Source of the DNA: Antedon mediterranea
Taxonomy: Eukaryota; Echinodermata; Crinoidea; Comatulida; Antedonidae
Length of the DNA: 64,000 nt
Reading direction: 5' to 3'
NCBI RefSeq assembly: GCF_964355755.1
Contig: NC_092671.1
Coordinates: 24,738,070 to 24,802,069 of the forward strand
A program made the translations under genes and the position numbers. The notes under the pieces are model-generated. The model saw nothing but the letters and a program-made list of their open reading frames with translations. It had not been told where the DNA came from and did not search any database. Position 1 is the first letter of the stretch, and every line of letters starts with the position of its first letter. Below, piece after piece: positions 1 through 13,000 of the stretch.

Positions 1-1363
1 CTAAATGATCACCTAATAACGCCTTTTGTGGCTTTCATGCTTCTGTATATAAATTTACGTAAGGCCAAAATTCGGTAAATCGCGCCTTACTTTTAGAATT
101 TTTACTCGATGGTATATAAAGTTGGTTCGTACTTTCGGTACTGATTTTAACCACCTGATTTAACCCTATTTACTAATTAAATTAAGTTAGATAATTAGTT
201 ATTGACGATTAAAACGAATTTAGGTTCAACGATTTGCCCCAAAGAGGGGTGTTTTCCGATCATGGTATACACTGTCTAATGGATGTCTATCTTGAAAAAT
301 ACCCGCCACAAAAATGCGAGGAGGCTTCGCATTTTCCTATCTCCTCCTACGATAATTGTTTTTAATAGCTGAAAACCCGTTGAACAGCTAGAGTACAGCA
401 TCATAATGTTGAAGACAGGCCGATTTTCTTTAAAAAATACTATTTTGATAGATTTAATATACGATTCTACAAATGTATTGATTTGCGATGAATGGAACAT
501 CCCAATCTCTCAGTCTGCCAGAGTTTAACACAAGTAGGTAAATTTATGAGCCCTTGGTTTAACACATACGGTAGGTAAATATATGGGCCCTTTGAGAATA
601 AACTTGCAATACTTCGACAATACTGTAAATACCTATTATTAACTATTGTTCGTCAACATTTGAATCGAACATTTCTAACTGTGAATGTTCGTACTGTTAG
701 CCTAAATGTAATATAAAAATATATACAAATAAATTTTATTACTGAGATTGTGGATAGGCTCTACTGTTAGATATATAAACACATTATTATATACAAATAA
801 ACTTTATACTGACAGTTCCTTCTCAACGTTTGTATTAATTAATAATTACCAAAAATATAAACGTCGTAGTGGTGTATATCGTGTACTTTAATATTTCAAT
901 CGATTATGACAGTGACAGTTTTAACAAAGTATTAAATCGCAAATGTTTTACTGTATTTAGATGTAGGCCTATATTATTTATAGGCCTATAAAACATGAAA
1001 GAAATATTTCGTTACCGAGTGGATAAAGAATATATTTAAAAATTGTTCTTCTTTGTATACCTATCCGCTTTCCCATCCCTCAACCCTAATGTTACATACA
1101 AAACACAAATTGGGTTTCTTTAAATGAGTCCAAATCAAACATTTGGACTCATTTTGTGATAAGTTTCTCCTTCGGAAGTAATTCCCAGGGTGCTAATTTT
1201 AGTTGACTACATAAATCATCGTGTCTATTTATTCGTTTCTGTAAACGACAATGTATTATAGTCCTGCGGTACGTACACTTGAAATCGCCAGTTTTGTTAC
1301 GCTGAAATTACTGTGTATTCGAGAACCATCTGTGGGTACGACCTAGATGGTACGCGAGCTTTA
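1..1363. other. Intergenic, nothing recognised
   Basis: AT-rich sequence. The only open frames are short and show no family resemblance or codon bias. A TAGGCCTA-type word occurs twice near 966-990. I see no exon, RNA gene or clear repeat here. Confidence 0.6.
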
Positions 1364-2166
1364 GTTTTATCATTATCTTGTTGACACCTGTACTAGAGTT
1401 TATCATTATCTTGTTGATACCTGTACTAGAGTTTATCATTATCTTGTTGATACCTGTACTAGAGTTTATCATTATCTTGTTGACACCTGTACTAGAGTTT
1501 TATCATTATCTTGTTGACACCTGTACTAGAGTTTATCATTATCTTGTTGATACCTGTACTAGAGTTTATCATTATCTTGTTGACACCTGTACTAGAGTTT
1601 ATCATTATCTTGTTGATACCTGTACTAGAGTTTTATCATTATCTTGTTGATACCTGTACTAGAGTTTATCATTATCTTGTTGATACCTGTACTAGAGTTT
1701 TATCATTATCTTGTTGACACCTGTACTAGAGTTTATCATTATCTTGTTGATACCTGTACTGGAGTTTATCATTATCTTGTTGATACCTGTACTAGAGTTT
1801 ATCATTATCTTGTTGATACCTGTACTAGAGTTTATCATTATCTTGTTGACACCTGTACTAGAGTTTTATCATTATCTTGTTGACACCTGTACTAGAGTTT
1901 ATCATTATCTTGTTGATACCTGTACTGGAGTTTATCATTATCTTGTTGACACCTGTACTAGAGTTTATCATTATCTTGTTGATACCTGTACTAGAGTTTA
2001 TCATTATCTTGTTGATACCTGTACTGGAGTTTATCATTATCTTGTTGATACCTGTACTGGAGTTTATCATTATCTTGTTGATACCTGTACTAGAGTTTAT
2101 CATTATCTTGTTGATACCTGTACTAGAGTTTATCATTATCTTGTTGATACCTGTACTAGAGTTTTT
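1364..2166. repeat. 33-bp minisatellite, 24 copies
   Basis: About 24 head-to-tail copies of a 33-bp unit containing TTATCTTGTTGA and CCTGTACTAGAG. Variation is limited: GACACC against GATACC, CTAGAG against CTGGAG, and an occasional extra T making 34 bp. The near identity of the copies indicates recent expansion. Because 33 is divisible by three and the unit lacks stops in several frames, long spurious ORFs appear on both strands. These are not genes. Confidence 0.97.
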
Positions 2167-2810
2167 ATTACAAAACATTGAAACAATATATACTTTATAA
2201 TGTTCTTTACTCCATAAAATCTGTTTATTCTATCTTTGCATTCTGCAAGAAGAAATAAATAAAACAACAATTATTATTGCATTTTTGACAAAACATGACA
2301 ATGCCAAGAATAAAATAATATAATACAAAGATATACACATAATATTATGATGTATAATTAAATTTTAAACTTCCTATAATAAACACTGGACATATTTGTG
2401 TAATTTTTAAGTTAAAATATATTTTATTTGTTTTTCTTTTATGTATATACCATATTTATTTTTTGGTAGGCTTTGTAGGGGGCCTTTATTCGAGAGAAGC
2501 TTTTATTGTTTTGTGTGTAGTATAGTAACATGTATAATCAAATAAGTTACCCCTATATATGAAAACTATATACACAATTAATATCAAGAAGTGATAAAAT
2601 ACAGAAAAAATTATATCAAAATACTGTATACATTTTATATTTACAGTATTATGTGACAATAAAGTTTATTCAATGTCTAGGGATGTCTATAAATCCAAAA
2701 GGCAAAATTACTGAAAAAGAACCAATTAACAACTACTGTACTTCTGAATGTTCAGTTTGAAACCACTATACAGGATGCCAAACACCATGCATTTATGTAA
2801 CTATTCTATA

Positions 2811-2970
2811 AAGCCCTGTCTACACTATCAACCTAGTTTGACAAAAATAGTGTGATGTGCCCAAATATGGTAGTGATATGCCCAAATATGGTAATGATAT
2901 GACACCATCATGTCCATATATGGGCACGTCACATTTTTTGGTCACCAAGTTTGATAATGTAGGCAGCGCT
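2811..2970. repeat. Foldback MITE-like element, family B
   Basis: The left arm (AAGCCCTGTCTACACTATCA) and right arm (TTTGATAATGTAGGCAGCGCTT) are imperfect inverted complements, and the interior (AATAGTGTGATGTGCCC against GGGCACGTCACATTTTTT) continues the hairpin. A related piece lies at 9119-9280. No coding capacity. Non-autonomous DNA transposon is an inference; the transposase family is unknown. Confidence 0.7.
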
Positions 2971-3252
2971 TAAAACAGCAATGCTTACACATTCAAATCC
3001 TATGAAAGAACATATAGAATCGTATTTTGAAATTATGTGACATATGACACATGGATAACAATTTGGCTATACTATCTGCTGCTATACACTTTGGTTTATA
3101 CTATATACACTGTTTTCTATGTATTTTGAAAGATAGTGTTTGAGTGTAACAACAATAATACTGTAATACAAGTGACAATGCCGTGGGCATTACTGAAAGT
3201 GGCTGTATTCACCATTCACACTTATGCTAAGTTAACAATCTCATATCTAATA

Positions 3253-3309
3253 CCCCTTTCACACCAAAAGCGAAACTCCGGTGATCACCGGAGTTTGGTG
3301 TGAAAGGGG
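3253..3309. repeat. 57-bp nested perfect hairpin
   Basis: CCCCTTTCACACCAAA is followed by its exact complement TTTGGTGTGAAAGGGG. Between them sits a second palindrome, AACTCCGGTGATCACCGGAGTT less the outer bases. The whole can form a near-continuous stem. It is probably a minimal MITE or the fused ends of a foldback element. Confidence 0.75.
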
Positions 3310-3665
3310 CATAAGTAAATATAATTTAAGAGAAATACTTCAATATTTATTGAGTTAAAACAGTTAAATACTCAATATTGAAGGGAAATATTTCATTTAA
3401 GTGTGATTGTTGGATAAGGCCACTGGATCTCAATGAAGATGAGAAAAGGGATAAAACAATGTCACATGATACAAAGTCAACCAAACAAATGGAAAGAAAA
3501 ACATTATATTGTTTGAAGGTTTGTATAATAACATACTGTACAGTTTGCAGTACAACATGTATGCATTTCTGAAAAGACCTATCCTCAGAGAGAACTGTAG
3601 TGGTGAACCTCAAACTTTATATAATTTCATGAACACTTTGCTAAATATGTATTAAAATTAATTTC

Positions 3666-3671
3666 TTTATT
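3666..3671 (-). promoter_or_regulatory. NUB1: Candidate NUB1 polyadenylation signal
   Basis: On the minus strand this reads AATAAA, about 365 bases downstream of the NUB1 stop codon. Position and sequence fit a polyadenylation signal, but AT-rich DNA yields this hexamer often, so it is only a candidate. Confidence 0.35.
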
Positions 3672-3775
3672 GTCTTTTAAAACAAACTTGTTAGATACAT
3701 ACTCCATATGCATCATGAGGAGCTCCACTCTGTTTCTTCAAAGAGTGTGATGTCCAGATGAATAAACTGACATCA

Positions 3776-3874
3776 TATCTGGATGTGGGTGTATCAATTT
3801 GTCAATCACGAGATGACATTATATTAGTACAGTAGTATGACCTTTGCTTCTTCATAGAGTGTATGGAGTGTGAG

Positions 3875-3908
<34 letters not shown>

Positions 3909-4040
3909 GGATGTGGGTGTATCAATTTGTCAATCATGAGATGAAATTATATTAGTACAGTAGTATGACCTTTGCTTCTTCATAGAGTGTATGAAGTGTG
4001 AGGTCTATAATGGATGTGGGTGTTTCAATTTGTCAATCAT
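3776..4040. repeat. Tandem duplication in NUB1 3' UTR, with (TA)n
   Basis: A unit of roughly 105-130 bp beginning CTGGATGTGGGTGTATCAAT is present at 3778 and 3905, and a third partial copy at 4013 runs into the NUB1 stop codon. A (TA)n run at about 3880-3906 separates the first two. The unit also contains GCTTCTTCATAGAGTGTATG, which resembles GCTTCTTCGTGGAGTGTAAG inside the last coding exon (about 4083-4102). The repeats therefore look like decayed copies of the coding tail. Confidence 0.75.
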
Positions 4041-7000
4041 GACATGACTGTTAATTTTGTGAGATATTCCTGAATGTACTCGGCTTCTTCGTGGAGTGTA
4101 AGATCCAGGTAATCTTCTTCATGCTCTGGTATATCAGGTACTAGGTCTTTGATTGCCTCATTTTGCTCTTTTGTTAAACTGTCAGCACCTGAATCAATAG
4201 AAAGAAAAATGAATAGTAATACAAAATAGGGTACAGAAATATATAGTTTTTCCATATTCTAATCTACATTAACTTTAAGTTAAATTATAACTGCATTCGT
4301 TAAGTTAAATGCCTTTTTTTCATTATCATACTGTCTTTTACATGTTATTTACCTTACCTTACTTAATATGTTGCCTGGACCCCTCATTTTAAAGCTTAAA
4401 CTTCCAGTGGGAATTGTTGATTGATTGTTTTTCAACAAATAGTTAATATATATTCAATATAGCTTAATTGATTCAAATATAAATGGTGCAGATGTTTAAA
4501 AAAAAATGAAACACATTCCTAAAACCAGACTTCACCAAAATATAGTCGACAATTGACCGAGAATAGTCAATAATATATTTTACATTTTACACAATGTAAC
4601 ACAATTAGTATATTTGATTCTAAGGCTTGTGGTGCTATTTCACTGGGCCAGTATGGAAGTAAATGGGTGTAGGCCACGCAAATATATCATATCAGTCGAC
4701 ATAGTGGACACAAAAATGTCCCTATGTTAATTGTACACAAACACAATTTGACCTACAGTTTATCCAGTCTAATACAAATATACGGTATATACATCAATGA
4801 AATGGAACCAATTAATTGTATGACATTACAATATAGCCCAACTTACCAGTACTTGATCTTTTAGAAGTTGAAGCCCTGTGACAGCTTGATGGCAGTAGAC
4901 CACCATTCTGTACAAGTACTTCAATAGCTTTCTCAACATTGCCATGATAACTGATTAGTGCTTGTCTGGCAACTTCCTTCAAGAAGCCCAATTCACAGAA
5001 CTATAAAGATATAGTTTTAACAAATAAGATTTAATAAATACACTTTATATACTGTATGTGTGTGATAGAGAGGTTGTAGTGTTTGTGAAGAGAGGTAGTG
5101 GTTGTGGAATATACCAGATATAGAGGTGGCATACACTCCTGTTTTGGCTGAGTGATTCCCTTATTGTAGAATTCTCGGTTTTCACATTTTTTTTCCAGAT
5201 TACAAAGGTAACTTAATTTTTATTAAATGTGTCGTTTTTTTGTAATAACAGCTCAAAATACAAGCAAATTTACAATATTTAAGCCAGTGTACTACCATGG
5301 TCATAATTTATTGATTTTTCCCCCTCATATACAGTAGCCACTACGTTACCGCTTGTGACACAGTGATCCTCACCTTCACTCATGGTCTCAATATATTGTG
5401 GGCGGTGTTGAATATAGACGTCTTTTAGAAATCATTGTGTTATTGTGGAATTTGCCATAGAGAGGCTGCAGTTACCGTAAAATACCATATAGATAGTTTG
5501 CAGTTTTAATTCAGCTACAGAATGACTTATAGGCCTACTGTAGCTGTTCTTTTTAAATTCCCAGTACTTTGAAATTCATAAATACAGTACCTGTGACAAC
5601 ATTTGATCTGTGATTTCTCCTTGCCACTCGCCTGGTTCTGGCATGTTAAGTAGTTGAGGATTCTCTTGTAATGTCTGTAGAGCAAGGTTGATATCACTGT
5701 TACATTGTTTAAGTGCTGAGGCTGCTGCATTTGTAGGGAAGCCCATGGATAGGAGTGTGTTATACACATCAATATTCACCCTGAAAATGAAATAAAAATA
5801 TTCAACATCAACAAAACATTTTAATCTTATTGTTTCTTTTTTATTGTGTGCTATATATACATTTTTGCATAGTTTAAAATTTCTTTTAGTAATATTATTT
5901 ACTTATAATGTCATTAAAATTCCTCTGGCCTAAAAAAATAATTTAATTCAGTAATATTTATCATTTTTACAGGAAAAAACCCTTCCATTCCGATTTCCTG
6001 AACAAACCAGGAGACATACAGTATTGTAAATGTTTAACGCAATGGCAAAACCTGTTCTGGAGACATGCCTTAGTATTAAGGTGACTCTTTTTCCCTCATT
6101 AAGGGTTCTAATGTATTCAATATACTGTATGTTTTATGCAGTGTCAATGTTTTTTTTTTGTAGATTAAATACAAATAAAGTATGTATATAGCAAGCACTA
6201 AAAATAGAATTAAGTAAATTGTGTACAGTTGAAGTTTGAGTATGGTAGGATAAAATATTATTAGGTTTGTTTATTATATGTTTGGGAGGGAGAGAGGATG
6301 TGCAGCCTCTGGGTCCACCACTGGTAAGTCATTGAACAGCAAGTTGCTTTACCATTGTCCATTAGCAGCTTTCCCAATCTGCCTTTGCAATTCCCTTTTC
6401 TTATCTTCTTCTCTTTCTTTTGCAGCAATCTCTTTTCTTCGTTCCTTTCTGTCAGTGATTTTGTTAACAGCCAAGGACAAGCTTCCATTTGCTGCTCGCA
6501 ATCCAAGTCTAGCCTCTGAGGTAGTAAAACCCATGCCAATTAGGTGGCTTAGTTTCTCATCATCTACTTCCAATGTCTTCAAAATTCCTCTGGCCTAAAA
6601 AATAATTTCATTCAATTTGAGTCAACATGCACTACATTCACATCCACATGGATGATAGCAAAACATTTCAATTGAAGTGGACATTCATGTTGACATGCCA
6701 GTGATGTAGATGCTATTCTACTGGGCCGGTAGATGCTATTCTACTGGGCCGGTAGATGCTATTCTACTGGGCCGGTATATGCTATTCTACTGGGCCGGTA
6801 TATGCTATTCTACTGGGCCGGTATGGCCCAGGTGTACATAAGTACCGTATATATAATTAACAATATACACTTCAATCTTTATGTAAGGGAGAAGCAAGTC
6901 ATCAAATAAGACATTAAGTTAACTTTTTGACACTTGACACAAAGTTTTGAAAAAAGTAATCCTAAAAAGCATTAATACAAAATACAAATCATTATATCTA

Positions 7001-10000
7001 TGTAGGCTTAAGGCCCATTTACACTAGGGTGATAACGATCGACGATAACACGATAAATATGCATTTTTCATACCTAAAACAAAAGAATTTTAAAAAGTTT
7101 TCATCCTAGAACTATAGGATTATCTTCTATGCTGCCTTTGATGAAAATAATATTTCCACACTTCCAATCAAATGACGTCATGATTAGTAAGAGTAATATC
7201 GTTACAATACAACAATTTTATTGTTGTTATTGATCATGACGTCATTTGATTGTATTTAAAAAAATATTATTTTTATCAAATACAGCATACATTAGAAAAC
7301 TGTTCTAATTTCTTTTATTTTATCCAAGAAAAATGTATCTTTATCTATTTATTGTCGATCGTTATCGCCATAGTGTAAATGGGTCATTACCTTGTGAAGC
7401 AATTGAATACTGAGCTGTTTATTGTGTTGGTAGAAAGCGATGATTCCTTGCAGTAGATACAACCTAACAAACAGGGCTAGCTCACGAGAACTATCTCCCT
7501 TTAATGCTTTTAATCTCTCCATGTCTGCACCGTAACTCTTCTTAAAACATTCTTCACACTTCTTCAATCTGGATTCTATGACAAGATATTCATTAATGTA
7601 AATGTTTCCATCACATGTTGCAATTGGTGTTCATGTCATGTACAACATTCATGATGATGGATCCAAATAAGGTACGACATGTGACACAATCAAATTGTTA
7701 TAATTTATATTTATAAATACTCATCCGGGTCTTAATTTGGATGTTGAGGTTTTTCTTGGGCCTGTCTTTCTTTGGAATCGTTTACCTATCTCTAGTCATC
7801 AGGTAACTTTTAAGACAGCTTAATAAACTCATCTACTTAACTCTGCCATTTTATTTTACTTGTGGTTTCTAACGAAAAATAAAATATAGAGGGCGCGATG
7901 TAAACACAGACGTAATAGGTCATTTTTCACAAACCAGTTCTCTTTGGCTGAATAGTTAGTGAATTAGCTTATGAATCTGAAGACCTGCATTCTAAACTCA
8001 TTGATATCATTGGATTTGTATTGGATGACAACATACTGGTCGGTAATAACCAACAAATTTCACCATAGGGAATATAATGATTGATTCTTGTTAGGGTAGT
8101 AGTCATACAGTATGATTCATTCATTCTCATATTTACATAAACCATACACTACAGCATGCATGTTACAACTAAAAAATAATGTTAGAAACAAATTCCAATA
8201 CTAACAACTGTAAAGAATAAAATCACCAAGGAAGAAATACAATGTTCAAATTGTGAATGAAATTGAGTTTTAGAATATCTCTTGTAATACTGTATAATGC
8301 AGATAAAGAAATCTGTGTATTGTAATGTAACATTTTCTTTTACTTTTCTGTTTTTGTTATGGATTGTGATCCCTGAGCATGGGAGGTTTTTTTTAGAGAA
8401 AACAATTTAAACAAAAATTGAAAGGAATCAAACAAACCTGCATCAGGAAGGGAATCAATATTCTGCAAACAGAAGTAACACCAAGTGATATCAAGGCAGA
8501 GGACAGCGTAGTTATCAACAGCTGATAATATCTCAGATCTACAATGACTGCAAAGCAAAGAGTACAGTTTACATCAGTGATTTCTAACTTATTTAAAATC
8601 ACTTCATTTGATAAGAATTGCAGTTTAGATTTATTAAAATATATATATTTATATTTAGGTATATTTATTCATAAAAAGACATCAAAATACAACGGCAGCC
8701 AAAAGGCTGAAAAGTAGTATTTTACAAAATTTGATAAAAATATATAAATACAGTATGTATAAAAGGTAAAACTAGTTTTAAAAGATTAACACATTAAAAT
8801 TGGTCCACCTGTAAGTTAAAATAGTGCCAGTCTATTCAATATTCATCATTAATGAGTCGGACTAAAAAAGGGACTGGTGAAGATCTAAATCTTTCTGTAC
8901 GACCAAACGGGATTGTAGAAAACAGTTTTGTTTATTATGTATGTACATATATACATTTTCCAAGATGTAAGGCAAAAACAAATTTAGTTTCACCTTCCCT
9001 TCCTCATAGGAGCCGCATCATCTTATTTAGCGTTTTTTAAATGGTAGAACAAATGTTTAAGAATACAAAGAATCATTGTATATCTCATAGTATTATAACA
9101 ATTAGAAATTACATTTCTAAAGCTCTGTTTACCCTATCAAAGTTGATGTGACAAAAAAATGTGATGTGGCCAAATATATCCATATTAAATTATAAAATTT
9201 GTATCCAGTCTGGTAACATCCACCCCTTTTTCTCCCCTTAGGGACTGGACTATATGGGCACATCACATTTTTTTCTTTCACACATTTACATCCGGATTAT
9301 TGTGTACACAATAAAAAAAGACAACAGGGCCCTGTTCAGTCTTACTTACGGGAAAAGTTGGTTAACAAATATAAACTTTAATTTTACATATTTGGTGTTT
9401 TTATTCAGATTTTTATGTTCACGCTATATTAACAATTCTGTAATTTAAGCCAGCTCAACTACTGCCAAATTCTGTATGACTATTGTTAGAGAAATTGAAA
9501 TGTATATTTAACCAAATGTTCAGTGGACTTTGAAAATCAATTTGACTAACAAATTAATTCATAAGATTAAAGGATTATCGAAGATTAATATATCCAGCTG
9601 CTACGAATTGAAATTGTCTGGCAGACTTATTAGACTGACTTAGCAACCAATACATGGCTATACTATTAAAGCTTTTGAATTTAAAGAACTGAATTAATTT
9701 GTCAGCTGTGTAACTGCCCAAAAAACTGCACTACAAGAAGGATGATTGCTATGTGAAGAAATGGTATGTACACTTTTATTTACAGCCTATTTATTTCTGC
9801 CTAAAAACAATTGTCATGATATATACTGTATATCTGTCTAAATTAATATAAGGATATTTAGCAGTTTTCATAGTAGTATTGTGATAGTAATAGTGATAAT
9901 ACAGATTTCTATACTTTACCATAAAGCAAAAGGTAACTAAACTGTGCTTTGTTTACAACTTAATTATTATTGTATAGCTAGATAACCAATCCTATATTGT

Positions 10001-13000
10001 TATCCCCATCACACTCAATGATAGAGTCCATTATGGTATTTATTGTTTTAGGTGGAACAAAATATAATAAGAAAAAATCTTACTTGAACTCTTTGTCCGC
10101 TTCAAGTAGCACGAGCAATGCCTCTCCATATTCTTTACGTTTCAAACATGCTCGTCCTCTCTCATTTAACGTGAGCGCGACTGACAATGCACGGCTCTCT
10201 TCCTTGGGTAGGTCAATTGGCTTGCCTGTTTGATCAGCAATTTGAAGATGGTACTTGTCATGATCTTCTGTTAAATAATAAAAATACATTTTTCCATTGA
10301 TGACTTCAAATTCAATTTTAATTTAACATGTTGTACTGTTTTTATTGTATATTTGATGGTTAACAAATAAGTATTTGTTTATGAAATTCATTGATACGAG
10401 TTCTTACTCATCATAGATATATTGTTGAGTTTATATTGGGATGTGGGGCTTGAATGATTAAATGCTTGGATATACATATGTACTGTTTATGCATATTTCC
10501 TTTTCCTAGATGTTTAAGTAGCAGGCACAGGTGACATATTGATACAGGCAATATGGCACAGACAGGTGTCTCAACCCCATGCCTCTCACATGGTAGTAGT
10601 ACAATATCCCTCCATAGTATAGAACTAACTCCAAATAACAAGAGGGAAGTAAATAAATAAAGATCTAGTTCATATTTATTAATGCCTTGTGAATACAGGC
10701 CTATAAAATAAACTATTTCAAACCTTTGCTTCTGTTCGCAAGCACCTCTGCAACTTCCTTTGTACGAGACAGTCTCATTTTCTTAGCTTCATCCGCATTG
10801 GCTGAAACTTCATTTTCTGTCAAAATGATCACCATGACCTGTGACCCATGACTGACTCGTTGATCAGCTAGTGACCTTTCATCATCAATGACCTGGCCGA
10901 CACTGATAACCTTTAGTTCCTCTACTTTCAATTTCCATTTTTCGGAAATTCTGAGATTAAATCGAAACATATTTCAGGTTAAATAGACTTTATAACATAT
11001 TTTCTGTCTAATAAAATCTTCACTGAAAGATCCATTATTATTACAATTATTGTTAGTTAAAGGTTACATAGTAGTTCAGGTTTGAAAAGCCAGTATCATC
11101 TTTTACACTGCCAGGAAAAGTGTGGAGTTGTGAAAGGTGCAGATTTGTGAAAAAGCAACTATTTTTTTCATAAACTACAATGCCGTAATTTTGGAACTAT
11201 TTGATTGGTCAGTTTTTATCATCGTATCCACTTCAAGATTGCAATCATTGAATTGTTTTAACAATTTCTATCAATATCATTGACTTCCTACCCATTTTCC
11301 TTCAATCATTAACATTTCAGTGATTTGAACAACATCAATGCAAAGCCTGATTACCCCTTTTCCTGGAAAATTGTGTAATCTAGTTTAGATTTGCCGCAAC
11401 TCAACACTGGAAAACAGGACAACCAACCATCCCTAGACTTCTCAAGCTTCAATCCCTGCACTTTATACAAAATACATTGGGCTGGACAGTACATAACAAT
11501 TTCTCCTTGTAGGGTTCATGACAAGTCAAAAATACCAGTACCTTTTTTCACTTATTTTTACTATGAATTAATATCAAACAGTCCTTCTGTTGTTGGATTA
11601 AAAACAGAAAATACAATATGCCTACATACAGTATTAACATTGAGGCTGCAGCAAATGTTCCTGAAGACTATTTTTTACATTGCATTACAAATTCGATATA
11701 TAGCGCTCTTTGAAGACTATTTTCATCATACAGAACATCAAAAACAAACGATTGATGAGAAATTGACTAAAATATGGTATATATAGTAGTAAAGAGGAAC
11801 TACGAAGAGGACACCTTTGAGTCCCAATGTGTCCATGTTATTCATAGGGGTGTTCCCTAAATAGGGGGTTGTTCGTATTTGTTATACATATTGCCTCTTG
11901 AAAGTGTCCCCTTAAGGATGTCCTCTGAGTAGGAATGTCACAAAGGAGGGGTTGTACAGACTACTGTATTAACATTGGAGTGTAATACTTTTGATTTTTA
12001 AAATCACTGTATCTGATGATTAGTTAAAATCAGGGTTAATTCTGTATTTATAGTGAATTGTACAGAAATAATGTTTAAACTTACAGTTTCTTCAAATCTA
12101 GACCACTTATGTCTAGTTTTGTTTGCAAGTCTGACAGTTCATCAACTGATCCTTGAGGCAGGTTAGCAGCAATTTTTATCTTGAGTGTGGCAACACCATG
12201 CTTCTGAAACTGCTGCTTAGCATCTAGCTTATGTAAGGCATGTCTACGAAGCTTTTCTATGATTGAGGCAATTGTATCTGGGTCAGTTTTCAACTCAGAC
12301 GAATATTGTTCAACCAGGTTCTAAGAAGAATTGAAAACAAACTGTTTGTTATTGCTACTGGATTAAGGACATTAATTAAAATCACCCTATTCATCTACAA
12401 AAAGTAGGCTTAGGTATGGTATAATAATTTGACACATATTTTATATAATTGTTTAGTGTATGAAAAACCTGTATGCATGGATGAGACTATCGGCACGGTC
12501 AAATGTGCATTAAGTGCATTGTTTTTCCTTTCAACAAGATTATTCTGTGCATGTTTTTTATCAGCAAATTTCTCATCATCGGTAAAAGGAATATCAGCCG
12601 ATTATTTCTCCTGCCATTGGGCTTAAGGTCATTGAAGCTGGTAGAACTCTTGTACTCGATAAATATGCTGCCAAAATCATTTATGGTTACCGGAATGATC
12701 AGAAATGAAGTAATTAAATTATAAAATGGTAAGTTACATGCACATTGGCCATACCATTGGCGAAGTCGATTGAGCTGATAGTTACTTCCCATGTACATAT
12801 TCCCACATACAGTAACTGCTAACATGAGATCAGACACTTTTTATTTATTTACCTCCGCCAAGGAGGTATATGTAATCGGTAGCGTGTGTTTGTTTGTTTG
12901 TTTGTTAGCAGGATTACTCAAAAAGTAATTACAAGATCTTTACCAAAATGAATAGACAGATAGATATGTGGTCAAGGACCATTCCATTAAATTTTGGGAC

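Noticed and set aside
1378-2200. Open frames of 68-156 codons on both strands
   Set aside because: They are translations of the 33-bp minisatellite; period divisible by three keeps frames open.
7940-8010. tRNA-like box A/B pair
   Set aside because: Boxes too diverged and no cloverleaf; at most an old SINE.
11391-11786. 131-codon plus-strand frame in a NUB1 intron
   Set aside because: No ATG start, no recognisable domain, AT-rich; likely chance.
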